Shown: in pieces, positions 50,316 to 58,557 of the stretch
How the letters are laid out: each line of letters begins with the position of its first letter
How positions within the stretch are numbered: position 1 is the stretch's first letter
DNA from: an uncultured Alphaproteobacteria bacterium
Lineage (GTDB): Bacteria > Pseudomonadota > Alphaproteobacteria > Caulobacterales > Caulobacteraceae
NCBI GenBank assembly: GCA_903822175.1
Contig: CAIJOB010000039.1
Location: forward strand, 28,548-92,547
Reading direction: 5' to 3'
DNA: 64,000 nt
Translations under genes and position numbers: made by a program
The notes under the pieces: generated by a model
Seen by the model: the letters and a program-made list of their open reading frames with translations, nothing else
Database searches by the model: none
What the model was told of the DNA's origin: nothing

Positions 50316-50987
50316 TCAGGCCTTGTCGAACAGCTCGAGCGTGCGGTGGCGGGCGAGGTCGGCGGCCTCGGCGTTGTAGCGTTCCGGGCTCTGGTTGTTG
50401 AAGCCGTGGCCGGCGCCTTCGTAGATGTAGACCGGGACGTCCGGGTGGTGCTCGCCGACCGCGGCGGCGACCTCGTCGGCGGGGATGCCGTGGTCGGTGC
50501 GGCCCAGGTGGACGATGGTCGGGCACTTGAGCGGAAGCGCCGCGCTGGCCTGGACCATGGAGCCATAGTAGCTCGAGGCCGCCGCCAGGCCTTCGACATT
50601 GGCCGCGGCCAGCCAGGTCATCGAGCCGCCGTAGCAGTAGCCGACGATGCAGACCTTCTCGCCGCGGCTCTTCAGGAAGGCGGCGCAGGCGGCGATGTCG
50701 CCCATGGCCTGCTCGCGGGGCGTCCCCATGGCGTGGGCCACGCCGGCCTTGATGCCGGCGTCGTCGTGGTGGGCGATGAAGCCCGGCTCGCGGCGGTCGT
50801 ACATCGAAGGCGCGATGGCCTCGTAGCCCATCTTGGCCCAGCGGGCGACGTCGGCGCGGACGTGCTCGTCGAGGCCGAAGATCTCCTGGATGACAATCAC
50901 CCCGCCCTTGCGCGGGGTCATGGCCGGCTCGTGGTAGGCGTTGAACTCGAAGCCGTCCGCGCCCGCGATCTTGATCGTCTCGCCCAT
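50316..50987 (-). CDS. Dienelactone hydrolase family protein, paralogue 1
   Basis: The 223-residue enzyme shares the DLH layout: IQEIFGLDEHVRADVARWAK, nucleophile elbow VCIVGYCYGGSMTWLA (Cys), Asp in LGRTDHGIP and His in EGAGHGFNNQSPERYN. It begins MGETIKIAGADGFEFNAY, like the following paralogue. Length is normal. The two genes are separated by eight bases, so they form a duplicated operon. Different loops suggest divergent substrates. It lies 13 bp after ychF on the same strand. Confidence 0.93.
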   Translation of the reverse strand: MGETIKIAGADGFEFNAYHEPAMTPRKGGVIVIQEIFGLDEHVRADVARWAKMGYEAIAPSMYDRREPGFIAHHDDAGIKAGVAHAMGTPREQAMGDIAACAAFLKSRGEKVCIVGYCYGGSMTWLAAANVEGLAAASSYYGSMVQASAALPLKCPTIVHLGRTDHGIPADEVAAAVGEHHPDVPVYIYEGAGHGFNNQSPERYNAEAADLARHRTLELFDKA

Positions 50988-51000
50988 GGTGGTGCCCCCG

Positions 51001-52098
51001 TTAGACGTTGAAGCGGAAGTTCATCACGTCGCCGTCTTTGACAACGTACTCCTTGCCTTCCTGGCGGAGCTTGCCGGCGTCGCGCGCGCCCGCCTCGCCC
51101 TTCAGGCGGACGTAGTCGTCAAAGGCGATGGTCTCGGCGCGGATGAAGCCCTTCTCGAAGTCGGTGTGGATGACGCCGGCGGCCTGGGGCGCGGTGTCGC
51201 CCTTGTGGATGGTCCAGGCGCGCGCCTCTTTCGGGCCGGCGGTGAAGTAGGTCTGCAGGCCGAGCAGGTGATAGGCCTCGCGGATCAGCCGGTTGAGGCC
51301 GGGTTCGGTGAGGCCGAGCGTTTCCAGGAACTCGCCGCGTTCGGCGGCGTCGAGCATGGCGATCTCGCTCTCGATCTGGGCGGAGATGGCGACGGAGTCG
51401 GCGCCGTCGCGCTTGGCGCGGTCCGCCACCAGCTTGGACATGTCGTTGCCGTCGGCGGCCGAGGCCTCATCGACGTTGGCGACGTAGAGGGCGGGCTTGG
51501 AGGTCAGCAGCTGCAGCATCTGCCAGGCCTTCTGGTCCTCGGCGGCGACGCTGGCCTTGCGGGCCGGGCGGCCGGCGTTGAGTTCGGTCAGGGCCAGCTG
51601 CACAAGGCGGAGCGTCTGGGCGCTTTCCTTGTCGCCGGCCTTGGCGCGTTTCTCGAGGTTGGAGACCCGCTTTTCCAGGCTCTCCAGGTCGGCCAGCATC
51701 AGCTCGATCTCGATGGTCTCCAGATCGGCGAGCGGATCGACCTTGCCCTCGACGTGGGTGATGTCGTCGTCGATGAAGCAGCGGGCGACGAAGGCCACCG
51801 CGTCGCAGTCGCGAATGTTGGCCAGGAACTGGTTGCCCAGGCCCTCGCCCTTCGACGCGCCACGCACCAGGCCGGCGATATCCACGAAGTTGATCCGCGC
51901 CGGGATGATCTCCTTGGAGCCGGCGATGTCGGCCAGCGCGCTCAGCCGCGGCTCCGGCACCGCCACGTCGCCGGTGTTGGGCTCGATGGTGCAGAACGGA
52001 TAGTTCGCGGCCTGGGCCGCCGCGGTCTGGGTGAGCGCGTTGAACAGGGTCGATTTGCCCACGTTGGGCAGGCCGACGATGGCGACTTTCAGGGCCAT
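51001..52098 (-). CDS. ychF: Redox-regulated ribosome-associated ATPase YchF
   Basis: YchF is an OBG-family P-loop NTPase that prefers ATP and associates with the ribosome. The 365-residue protein has P-loop GLPNVGKSTLFN (9-20), switch region NYPFCTIEPNTGDVAVPEPRL, FVDIAGLVRGASKGEGLGNQFL (G3), and the NVDE motif LYVANVDEASA (G4). A TGS domain follows at about 280-365, ending YVVKDGDVMNFRFNV. The first gene of a same-strand trio with the two DLH genes. Confidence 0.97.
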   Translation of the reverse strand: MALKVAIVGLPNVGKSTLFNALTQTAAAQAANYPFCTIEPNTGDVAVPEPRLSALADIAGSKEIIPARINFVDIAGLVRGASKGEGLGNQFLANIRDCDAVAFVARCFIDDDITHVEGKVDPLADLETIEIELMLADLESLEKRVSNLEKRAKAGDKESAQTLRLVQLALTELNAGRPARKASVAAEDQKAWQMLQLLTSKPALYVANVDEASAADGNDMSKLVADRAKRDGADSVAISAQIESEIAMLDAAERGEFLETLGLTEPGLNRLIREAYHLLGLQTYFTAGPKEARAWTIHKGDTAPQAAGVIHTDFEKGFIRAETIAFDDYVRLKGEAGARDAGKLRQEGKEYVVKDGDVMNFRFNV

Positions 52099-52217
52099 GG
52101 GGACTTTCAGGTCTGTGCAGAGGTGGCGGTCGGGCGACCTAGCATGAGCGCGGCGTTTGCGACAGGGGAGCGCGACCTGCGGCGCCGACGGATGCGGATG
52201 CTCGCTCCCTTATTGAT

Positions 52218-52341
52218 CGTCATGGCCCGGCTTGTCCGGGCCACCCATGATCGCGACGGGCGCAGAAGCGCGCGCGGAGGCGCCGAGCGCACTTCCGATC
52301 AACGGAGATCATGGGTCCCCCGGACAAGCCGGGGGATGACG
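52218..52341. repeat. CGTCAT-CCCGG intergenic inverted repeat, copy B
   Basis: The left end CGTCATGGCCCGGCTTGTCC, continued GGGCCACCCATGATC (52218-52252), mirrors the right end GATCATGGGTCCCCCGGACA continued AGCCGGGGGATGACG (52307-52341). The 35-bp ends match with a few mismatches. The centre (about 54 bp) is unrelated. It lies in the gap between ychF and the SnoaL-like gene. Confidence 0.82.
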
Positions 52342-52369
52342 AGCTAGAGAGCGTGGGCCGGCCCGTTTC

Positions 52370-52912
52370 CTACGGCTTGGACAGCGGGTCCGGCTTCATG
52401 GTCGCGAGGTCGACCGGGATGGAGACGTGCTCCTGCACGATGAGCCACTTGCCGTTGATCTTGCGGTAGACGTCGGACACTCGGGCCACCAGCTCGGTCG
52501 CCGCGCCGTCCTTGGTGGTGAGGTGGGAGTCCTGGATGGAGTGCCCGTAGGCGACGTCGCCGGCGACGGTGATGCTGACCTCGCTCAGCGTGAAGCTCAC
52601 CGGCCCGGGGAAGAGGCCGAAGGTGTCGTCCCAGTCCTTCTTGTACGCGGCCCAGCCGACATACTGGCGGGGTGGCGTGACGTCGAACACGAACAGCCCC
52701 TCGCGAGCGTAGTAGGACATGATCTTCTTGGTGTCCTTGGCGTTGAAGGCGGCGGCGAAGCCGCGCTCCAGCGCCTGGATCTGGGCCTTGTCGCTGGGGC
52801 CGGCGGGTGCGGCGGCGGGCGCCGCCGGGGCCGTGGCCTCGGCCGCGAGGGCCGCTCCGCCCAGCGCCAGCGAAATCGCCACAGCGCCCGTCAGTATCTT
52901 CAGCTCACGCAT
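52370..52912 (-). CDS. Exported SnoaL/DUF4440-like protein
   Basis: The 180-residue product has a signal peptide (cut near LAAEA, about 24) and a low-complexity Ala/Pro stretch. The NTF2-like domain shows IQALERGFAAAFNAKDTKKIMSYYA (first helix), LFVFDVTPPRQYVGWAAYKKDW and a last strand YRKINGKWLIVQEHVSIPVD. NTF2-like proteins include isomerases and binding proteins; none can be named. The ATG at 52912 is chosen because it opens the signal peptide. It is divergent from the large alpha/beta hydrolase gene. Confidence 0.9.
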   Translation of the reverse strand: MRELKILTGAVAISLALGGAALAAEATAPAAPAAAPAGPSDKAQIQALERGFAAAFNAKDTKKIMSYYAREGLFVFDVTPPRQYVGWAAYKKDWDDTFGLFPGPVSFTLSEVSITVAGDVAYGHSIQDSHLTTKDGAATELVARVSDVYRKINGKWLIVQEHVSIPVDLATMKPDPLSKP

Positions 52913-53079
52913 GACCCGTCCTCTTGGTTTCCCGCCAGCTTGGCTGCGGGCGACCTTGCGCCGGATACCGCCGTTATCAACTGCACATTTTTGACGGCGC
53001 CGGCCGCAAACCGCCGGATGTTCAGCGCCGCCGCCACGGGCTAGGCTCGCCGCCAACGATAAGATCGAGGGGAAACATC

Positions 53080-54579
53080 ATGGGTCGGGTCAATCGTATT
53101 CGGGCGGCCGTGTTCGCGGCCGCGCTGGCGGGGTTGAGCGCTGGGGCCTCGGCGGCCGCCGTGCCGCAGCCGGTCGCGAAGCTGATCGAGGCGCCGGGGT
53201 CGCCGTTCCTGACCATCGGGGCCTTTGACCTGAAGGCCATGGGCTATGTGGTCGAGGAGTACGTCATCTCCGGCACGGCCAGCGCCTACAAGCTGACCGG
53301 GGAAGCGACGCGGGACGGGGCCTGGGCGGCCGCGCCGACCGACACCGCGCCCTACGCCACCCGCATCGTGGTGATCCGCCCGGCCGACCCCAAGCGGTTC
53401 AACGGCAGCGCGATCGTCGAGTGGCTGAACGTCACCGGCGGGCTCGATGCCGGGCCCGACTGGACCTACAGCCACCGCGAGATGCTGCGCTCGGGCATGG
53501 CCTATGTGGGCGTCTCGGCTCAGAAGGTCGGCGTCGAGGGTGGCGGCGGCATGGGCGGCGCAGGCCTGCCGCTGAAAAAGGCCAACCCGGCGCGCTATGG
53601 GACGCTCAGCCATCCCGGCGACCTCTATTCGTTCGACATGTTCAGCCAGGCCGGCGCGGCGGTGAAGGACGGCAAGGTGCTGGGGCCGCTGAAGGCCAAG
53701 CACGTGATCGCCACCGGCGAGTCGCAGTCGGCGGTGTTCATGACCACTTACGTCGACGCCATCGATCCGTTGGCGAAGGTCTACGACGGCTTCTACATCC
53801 ACTCGCGGTTCGGGGGCGCACCGCCGCCGGAGTCGGCCTCCATGCGCGGCGGACAGAACGGGCGGCCGGGCCCCTCCAGCGTGCTGATGCGCCCGCACCT
53901 GCGGGTGCCGGTGATGACCCTGATTTCGGAGACCGACCTGATCGGCTCGGGCCTGTCGGGCTTCTGGGCGGCCGAGCAGCCGGACAATGACAAGCTGCGC
54001 ATCTGGGAGATGCCGGGAACCAGCCACGTGGATAACTACATGTTCTTCGTCGGCGGGCATGACGACGGCGCCCAGCCGATCGACAAGATCGCCGGCTACT
54101 GGAAGCCCACCGACGCCCTGTTCGGCGCCAAGATGGCCAAGCCGATCAACTCCGCCCCACAGCACCACTATGTGGCGCAGGCCGCGCTGGCCGGGCTTGA
54201 GGCCTGGGTGCGCACTGGCAAGGCGCCGGCCAAGGCGCCGCGTATGACGACCGAGGCCGCTGCCGTGGCCGGCCAGGCGCCCAAGCTGGTCCTCGACGCC
54301 AACGGCAACACCAAGGGCGGCATCCGCACCCCCTGGGTCGACGCGCCGACCGCCAAGCTGTCGGGCTCGGGCAACACAGGCGGGCCCTATGGCTTCCTGG
54401 TGGGGAGCACCCAGCCGTTCGACGCGGCGACGCTCACCAAGCTCTATCCGGGCGGCAAGGCGGACTATCTGAAGGCGTTCGACGCCTCGCTGACCAGCGC
54501 GGTGAAGGGCGGCTTCATCCTGCCGGCGGATGCGCCCGAGATCCGGGCGCTGGCGGCGGCGGGGTGGCCGGGGGCTTAG
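53080..54579 (+). CDS. Exported alpha/beta hydrolase-domain protein
   Basis: The 499-residue product begins with a signal peptide (about 1-25) behind GAGGGGA. The hydrolase part has VIEWLNVTG-like IVEWLNVTGGLDAGPDW, a nucleophile elbow HVIATGESQSAVFMTTYVDA (Gly-Glu-Ser-Gln-Ser), IHSRFGG, Asp in SETDLIGSG and His in MPGTSHVDNYMF. The layout resembles the large secreted 'alpha/beta hydrolase domain' family (Abhydrolase_10 type). Residues 380-499 are a C-terminal extension. It is divergent from the SnoaL-like gene. Substrate unknown. Confidence 0.87.
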   Translation: MGRVNRIRAAVFAAALAGLSAGASAAAVPQPVAKLIEAPGSPFLTIGAFDLKAMGYVVEEYVISGTASAYKLTGEATRDGAWAAAPTDTAPYATRIVVIRPADPKRFNGSAIVEWLNVTGGLDAGPDWTYSHREMLRSGMAYVGVSAQKVGVEGGGGMGGAGLPLKKANPARYGTLSHPGDLYSFDMFSQAGAAVKDGKVLGPLKAKHVIATGESQSAVFMTTYVDAIDPLAKVYDGFYIHSRFGGAPPPESASMRGGQNGRPGPSSVLMRPHLRVPVMTLISETDLIGSGLSGFWAAEQPDNDKLRIWEMPGTSHVDNYMFFVGGHDDGAQPIDKIAGYWKPTDALFGAKMAKPINSAPQHHYVAQAALAGLEAWVRTGKAPAKAPRMTTEAAAVAGQAPKLVLDANGNTKGGIRTPWVDAPTAKLSGSGNTGGPYGFLVGSTQPFDAATLTKLYPGGKADYLKAFDASLTSAVKGGFILPADAPEIRALAAAGWPGA

Positions 54580-54586
54580 GGCCCGG

Positions 54587-55447
54587 TCAGCAGGCCGCCG
54601 CCGGGCGGCCGCGGGCTCCGCGCAACGCCGCGCCGGCCCCGAAGAAGCCCAGCAGCATCAGCGCCCAGGTGGCAGACTCGGGAACGCCGCCGCCCTCGGT
54701 GATCCCGGGGCTGAAGATAAATTCGCCGGTCCCGCCCACCGGGCCCACGAACATCGGGTCGATTTTCGCCAGCGCCGTGTCCGGGTCGTGGGCGTAGATC
54801 GAGAGCTCCATGTCGACGGTGTAGACTGTGTTGGTGATCATGTTCAGCTGCTGGCCCGCGAACGGGAGGTTGGGAAGGCTGGAGCCGCAACCGAAGGCCG
54901 CCTCCGGGCCGCCGGCGCAGTTGAAGGCGGTGTAGATGTTGCCGTTGATCCCATCGATGGTCATGACCGCCTCGGCGGCGGCGGCGGGCCCGCTGATGTC
55001 AACGGTGTCGCCGACCAGCAAGGTCGCGCTGACCGGCGTCTGCGCACCGCTGCCCGTGAAATAGTCGACCTCGTACCTCATATCGAGGTGGCTGGAGCCG
55101 CCGCCGTTGTTGATGGGCTGGGCGCTGAGGATGACCGTCGGATCCACGCCCAGGGTGGCGGAGACCTCGCCGGTCCCGTAGTTGCAGAAGCCGGCGGCAT
55201 TGCAGGCCGCGTTGACGGCGCCGAAGCCGTCCGGAACGAAGATTGGCCCGGCCAGGAACTTCGTACCCGGCGCCTTCAGCACCACGGCGTAGTCCGCCAG
55301 GCTGATCGCGACGTCGCCGTTCACCGCCACCGGGGGAAGCACCGGGGCGCCGATGATCTGGCCGGCGTGGGCGGCGGGTCCCGCCAGCAGGCCGAGCGCC
55401 AGCGCGCCGGGCGTAAGGGTCATCTTCAAAGCCGATCGGGTGAGCAT
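54587..55447 (-). CDS. PEP-CTERM-type exported protein
   Basis: The 286-residue protein has a signal peptide (about 1-28) and a Gly/Asn/Ser-rich, beta-looking body. The C-terminus has the exosortase sorting signal: GGVPESATWALMLLGFFGAG followed by AALRGARGR and a Cys-ending tail (PAAAC). VPES in place of VPEP is a variant of the usual Pro-Glu-Pro motif. Anchoring would depend on an exosortase located elsewhere. The body has four or more Cys near CNAAGFCNYG and CAGGPEAAFGCG. Function unknown; probably extracellular or surface. Confidence 0.85.
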   Translation of the reverse strand: MLTRSALKMTLTPGALALGLLAGPAAHAGQIIGAPVLPPVAVNGDVAISLADYAVVLKAPGTKFLAGPIFVPDGFGAVNAACNAAGFCNYGTGEVSATLGVDPTVILSAQPINNGGGSSHLDMRYEVDYFTGSGAQTPVSATLLVGDTVDISGPAAAAEAVMTIDGINGNIYTAFNCAGGPEAAFGCGSSLPNLPFAGQQLNMITNTVYTVDMELSIYAHDPDTALAKIDPMFVGPVGGTGEFIFSPGITEGGGVPESATWALMLLGFFGAGAALRGARGRPAAAC

Positions 55448-55707
55448 GCTTGCTCTCCTGTGCAACGCGTCGGCGGCGCTCCTTCGGCCCATGCGTCCGG
55501 AGCGGGGTCCGACCGACAGGGCCAAGGTTGGGTCTCAAGGTCCCGAAGCGGCTTCAAAGGCGCGCTCAAAATTTCTCAAAATCAGGCGCGGCTCGCGGGA
55601 TTCGCGCGCCACGCGAGAGCCAGGACCGCAGCCGCGGTCTATAGTGACGGTCGGGGCGCTGGACGCGGACATACGCCGCATCCGGTCACCCGAAGGGCTC
55701 GCCTGGC

Positions 55708-57990
55708 ATGGATGCGGCGACACGCGAGGGCGTCTACTACGGCTTCGGGCCGTTCGTCCTGGACCCGACCCGCCGCGTGCTGACCCACGCCGGCGCGGCA
55801 GTCGCCCTGTTCCCCACGGTGTTCGAAACCCTGCTCTATCTGGTGGAGCACCCCGGCCGCGTGGTGTCGCGCGACGAGCTGATGGACGCCATCTGGCCGC
55901 GCCGGGTGGTGGAAGACGCCAACATCAGCCAGACCATTTTCACCCTGCGCAAGGCGCTGACCGCCGCCGACCCACAGGGCGCCTATATCGCCACCCAGCC
56001 CGGCCAAGGCTACCGGTTCGTCCAGCCGGTGAAGACCCTGACCGGCGCGCCATCGCCGTTCCAGCCGCTTGCGCCGAACGCCGATGCGCCGGGCCCCGTC
56101 AGGACGCTCCTGCGGCGGACCTGGGCCGTGGCCGCCGCGGGCCTTGTGATTCTGGTCTGCGCCGGACTGGGCGCCTGGCTCTGGATGGGGCGCGCCGGGC
56201 CGCCCGGGCCGCCGAAGGTGGTGGTGGTCGCCGAGTTCGAGAACCTGACGGGCGAGCCGCTGTTCGACCGGACCTTCGCCGAGGCGACGCGGATCGACCT
56301 GTTCCCGTCCCCCTTCCTCACCGTCCTGCCCGAACCGAAGATCCGGGACACCCTGGCGCTCATGACCCGCTCCAGGGAAGAGCGGCTGGTCCCGGCGACA
56401 GCGCAGGAGGTGTGCGCCCGCAACAACGGCCTGGCGAGCATCCGCGGCGATGTCGCCAAGGTCGGGACCCGCTACCTGCTGACCCTCACCGCCGCGGACT
56501 GCGCCGGCGGCGACACGATCGACGCCGAGAAGGCGGAGGTTTCCGGGCGCGACGGCCTGCTGCCGGCGCTGGACGCCATGGTGGGGCGCCTGCGCCGCCG
56601 GCTGGGGGAATCGGCGGGCTCTGTGCGGCGGTTCAGCGTGCCGCTGGCGCGCACGCGCACCGCCTCGCTGGAGGCGCTGAAGGCCTATTCGGAGGGCCAG
56701 TATCAGTTCAACCACGGACAGCGGACCGAGGCGATCCCGCTGTTCCGCCGCGCCGTGGAGCTCGACCCCAACTTCGCCACCGCCTACGGCGCGCTCTCGG
56801 TCGTCTACGCCAACCTGAAGGAGAACGATCCGGCGAGCGCCGCGGCGACCCGGGCCTACGCGCTGAGGGACAGCGTCAGCGAGCGCGAGCGATTCTACAT
56901 CGCCTACCGCTACAACACCTTCGTCACCCAGGATGTGCCGGAAGGGCTGCGCCTGCTGCGGGGCTGGACGCAGGTCTATCCGGGCGACGCGCCGGCCTGG
57001 GCCAATCTCTCCAACAAGGAGAACTGGGTCGGACAATATGCGCTGGCCATCGCCGACGGCCGCCGCGCCGTAGCGCTCGAGCCCGAGGTCGAGTCCGCCT
57101 ATGTGGTCCTGGCCCGCGCCGCTTTGCACGCCGGCCAGTGGGATCTCGCGCAGCGGACCGGGGCGGAGGCCATCGCCCACAAGGTCGATGGCGATGACCT
57201 GCGTGGGGTGCTCTTCCAGCTCGCTGTCGCTCGCGGCGACGCCGCCGGCGCCGAGGCCCAGATGCAGTGGGCGCAGGGCAAGGCCGGCGAACGCTCGATG
57301 CTGATCGGGGCGGGGCAGGCCGCCTTCCGCCGTGGGCAGGTGCATCACGGTCTCGAGCTGTTCCAGCGCGCGCTGGATCTCGGCAGGGGCCTGGGCCTCA
57401 GCAATATTTTCGCCGCCCCCAACGCCCGGCTGTTGCAAGACATGGGCGAGACCGGCTTGGCCCGGCAGTCCCTCGCCCAGGTCCCCGACGGTTTCGACTC
57501 CGCGGACTACCGGTTCGCGCTCGCGGAGATCGGCGACGCCGGCCGCGCCGAGACCCTCATGCGCCGCGACGTCGCCAAGGCGCCAACCGACACCCTGCTG
57601 ACCCAGGTGTTCAACCCGGAGCAACGCGCCGCGGCGGCGCTGCGGCAAGGCCAACCCGCCGACGCCGTCCAGGCCCTGCGCCCGGCCTTGCCCTACGAAC
57701 TGCGCACCTACGAGGTGCCCTATCTGCGCGGTCAGGCCTACCTGGCCGCCGGCGACGCCGTCCATGCCGCGGCGGAGTTCCACAAGGTCGTGGACAATCC
57801 CGGCGTGGAGCCGGTCTCGGTCCTCTATCCGCTGGCCGAACTAGGCCTGGCCCGCGCCGAGGGGCTGCTGCACCAGGCCACCGCCAGTCGCAAGGCCTAC
57901 GAACAGGTCCTCGCCGAGTGGAAGGCCGCCGAGCCCGATCTGCCGCCGCTGATCGCGGCCAGGGCGGAATACGCAAAGTTGACGCCGTGA
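55708..57990 (+). CDS. CadC-like membrane regulator with TPR sensor
   Basis: The 760-residue protein combines an N-terminal winged-helix OmpR/CadC-type DNA-binding domain with one membrane helix and a long periplasmic part. The DNA-binding domain (about 10-110) reads FETLLYLVEHPGRVVSRDEL, then VEDANISQTIFTLRKAL and YIATQPGQGYRFVQ. The membrane helix is at AVAAAGLVILVCAGLGAWLW (about 139-158). TPR-like repeats fill most of 335-700, such as ALKAYSEGQYQFNHGQRTEA and NFATAYGALSVVYANLKEN. It likely senses a periplasmic cue. It lies just before iorAB on the same strand, so may control it. Confidence 0.88.
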   Translation: MDAATREGVYYGFGPFVLDPTRRVLTHAGAAVALFPTVFETLLYLVEHPGRVVSRDELMDAIWPRRVVEDANISQTIFTLRKALTAADPQGAYIATQPGQGYRFVQPVKTLTGAPSPFQPLAPNADAPGPVRTLLRRTWAVAAAGLVILVCAGLGAWLWMGRAGPPGPPKVVVVAEFENLTGEPLFDRTFAEATRIDLFPSPFLTVLPEPKIRDTLALMTRSREERLVPATAQEVCARNNGLASIRGDVAKVGTRYLLTLTAADCAGGDTIDAEKAEVSGRDGLLPALDAMVGRLRRRLGESAGSVRRFSVPLARTRTASLEALKAYSEGQYQFNHGQRTEAIPLFRRAVELDPNFATAYGALSVVYANLKENDPASAAATRAYALRDSVSERERFYIAYRYNTFVTQDVPEGLRLLRGWTQVYPGDAPAWANLSNKENWVGQYALAIADGRRAVALEPEVESAYVVLARAALHAGQWDLAQRTGAEAIAHKVDGDDLRGVLFQLAVARGDAAGAEAQMQWAQGKAGERSMLIGAGQAAFRRGQVHHGLELFQRALDLGRGLGLSNIFAAPNARLLQDMGETGLARQSLAQVPDGFDSADYRFALAEIGDAGRAETLMRRDVAKAPTDTLLTQVFNPEQRAAAALRQGQPADAVQALRPALPYELRTYEVPYLRGQAYLAAGDAVHAAAEFHKVVDNPGVEPVSVLYPLAELGLARAEGLLHQATASRKAYEQVLAEWKAAEPDLPPLIAARAEYAKLTP

Positions 57991-58000
57991 AGGCGCGTTA

Positions 58001-58015
58001 GGAATCAGGGATTCC
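58001..58015. promoter_or_regulatory. Inverted repeat before iorA
   Basis: GGAATC-agg-GATTCC is a perfect 6+6 inverted repeat with a 3-bp spacer, 75 bp before the iorA start and 11 bp after the CadC-like gene's stop. It is a candidate binding site for that regulator. Confidence 0.45.
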
Positions 58016-58089
58016 GTTCGAAAATAAAGGGTTGCGCGCCTCGTCCGCCGGGTGCTCGCTCGTCGCTGAGCAACTGGACGGAGCGGGGC

Positions 58090-58553
<464 letters not shown>

Positions 58554-58557
<4 letters not shown>

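Noticed and set aside
55639..57783. 714-codon minus-strand frame opposite the CadC-like gene
   Set aside because: Composition and lack of motifs mark it as an antisense artefact; the plus-strand gene has clear domains.
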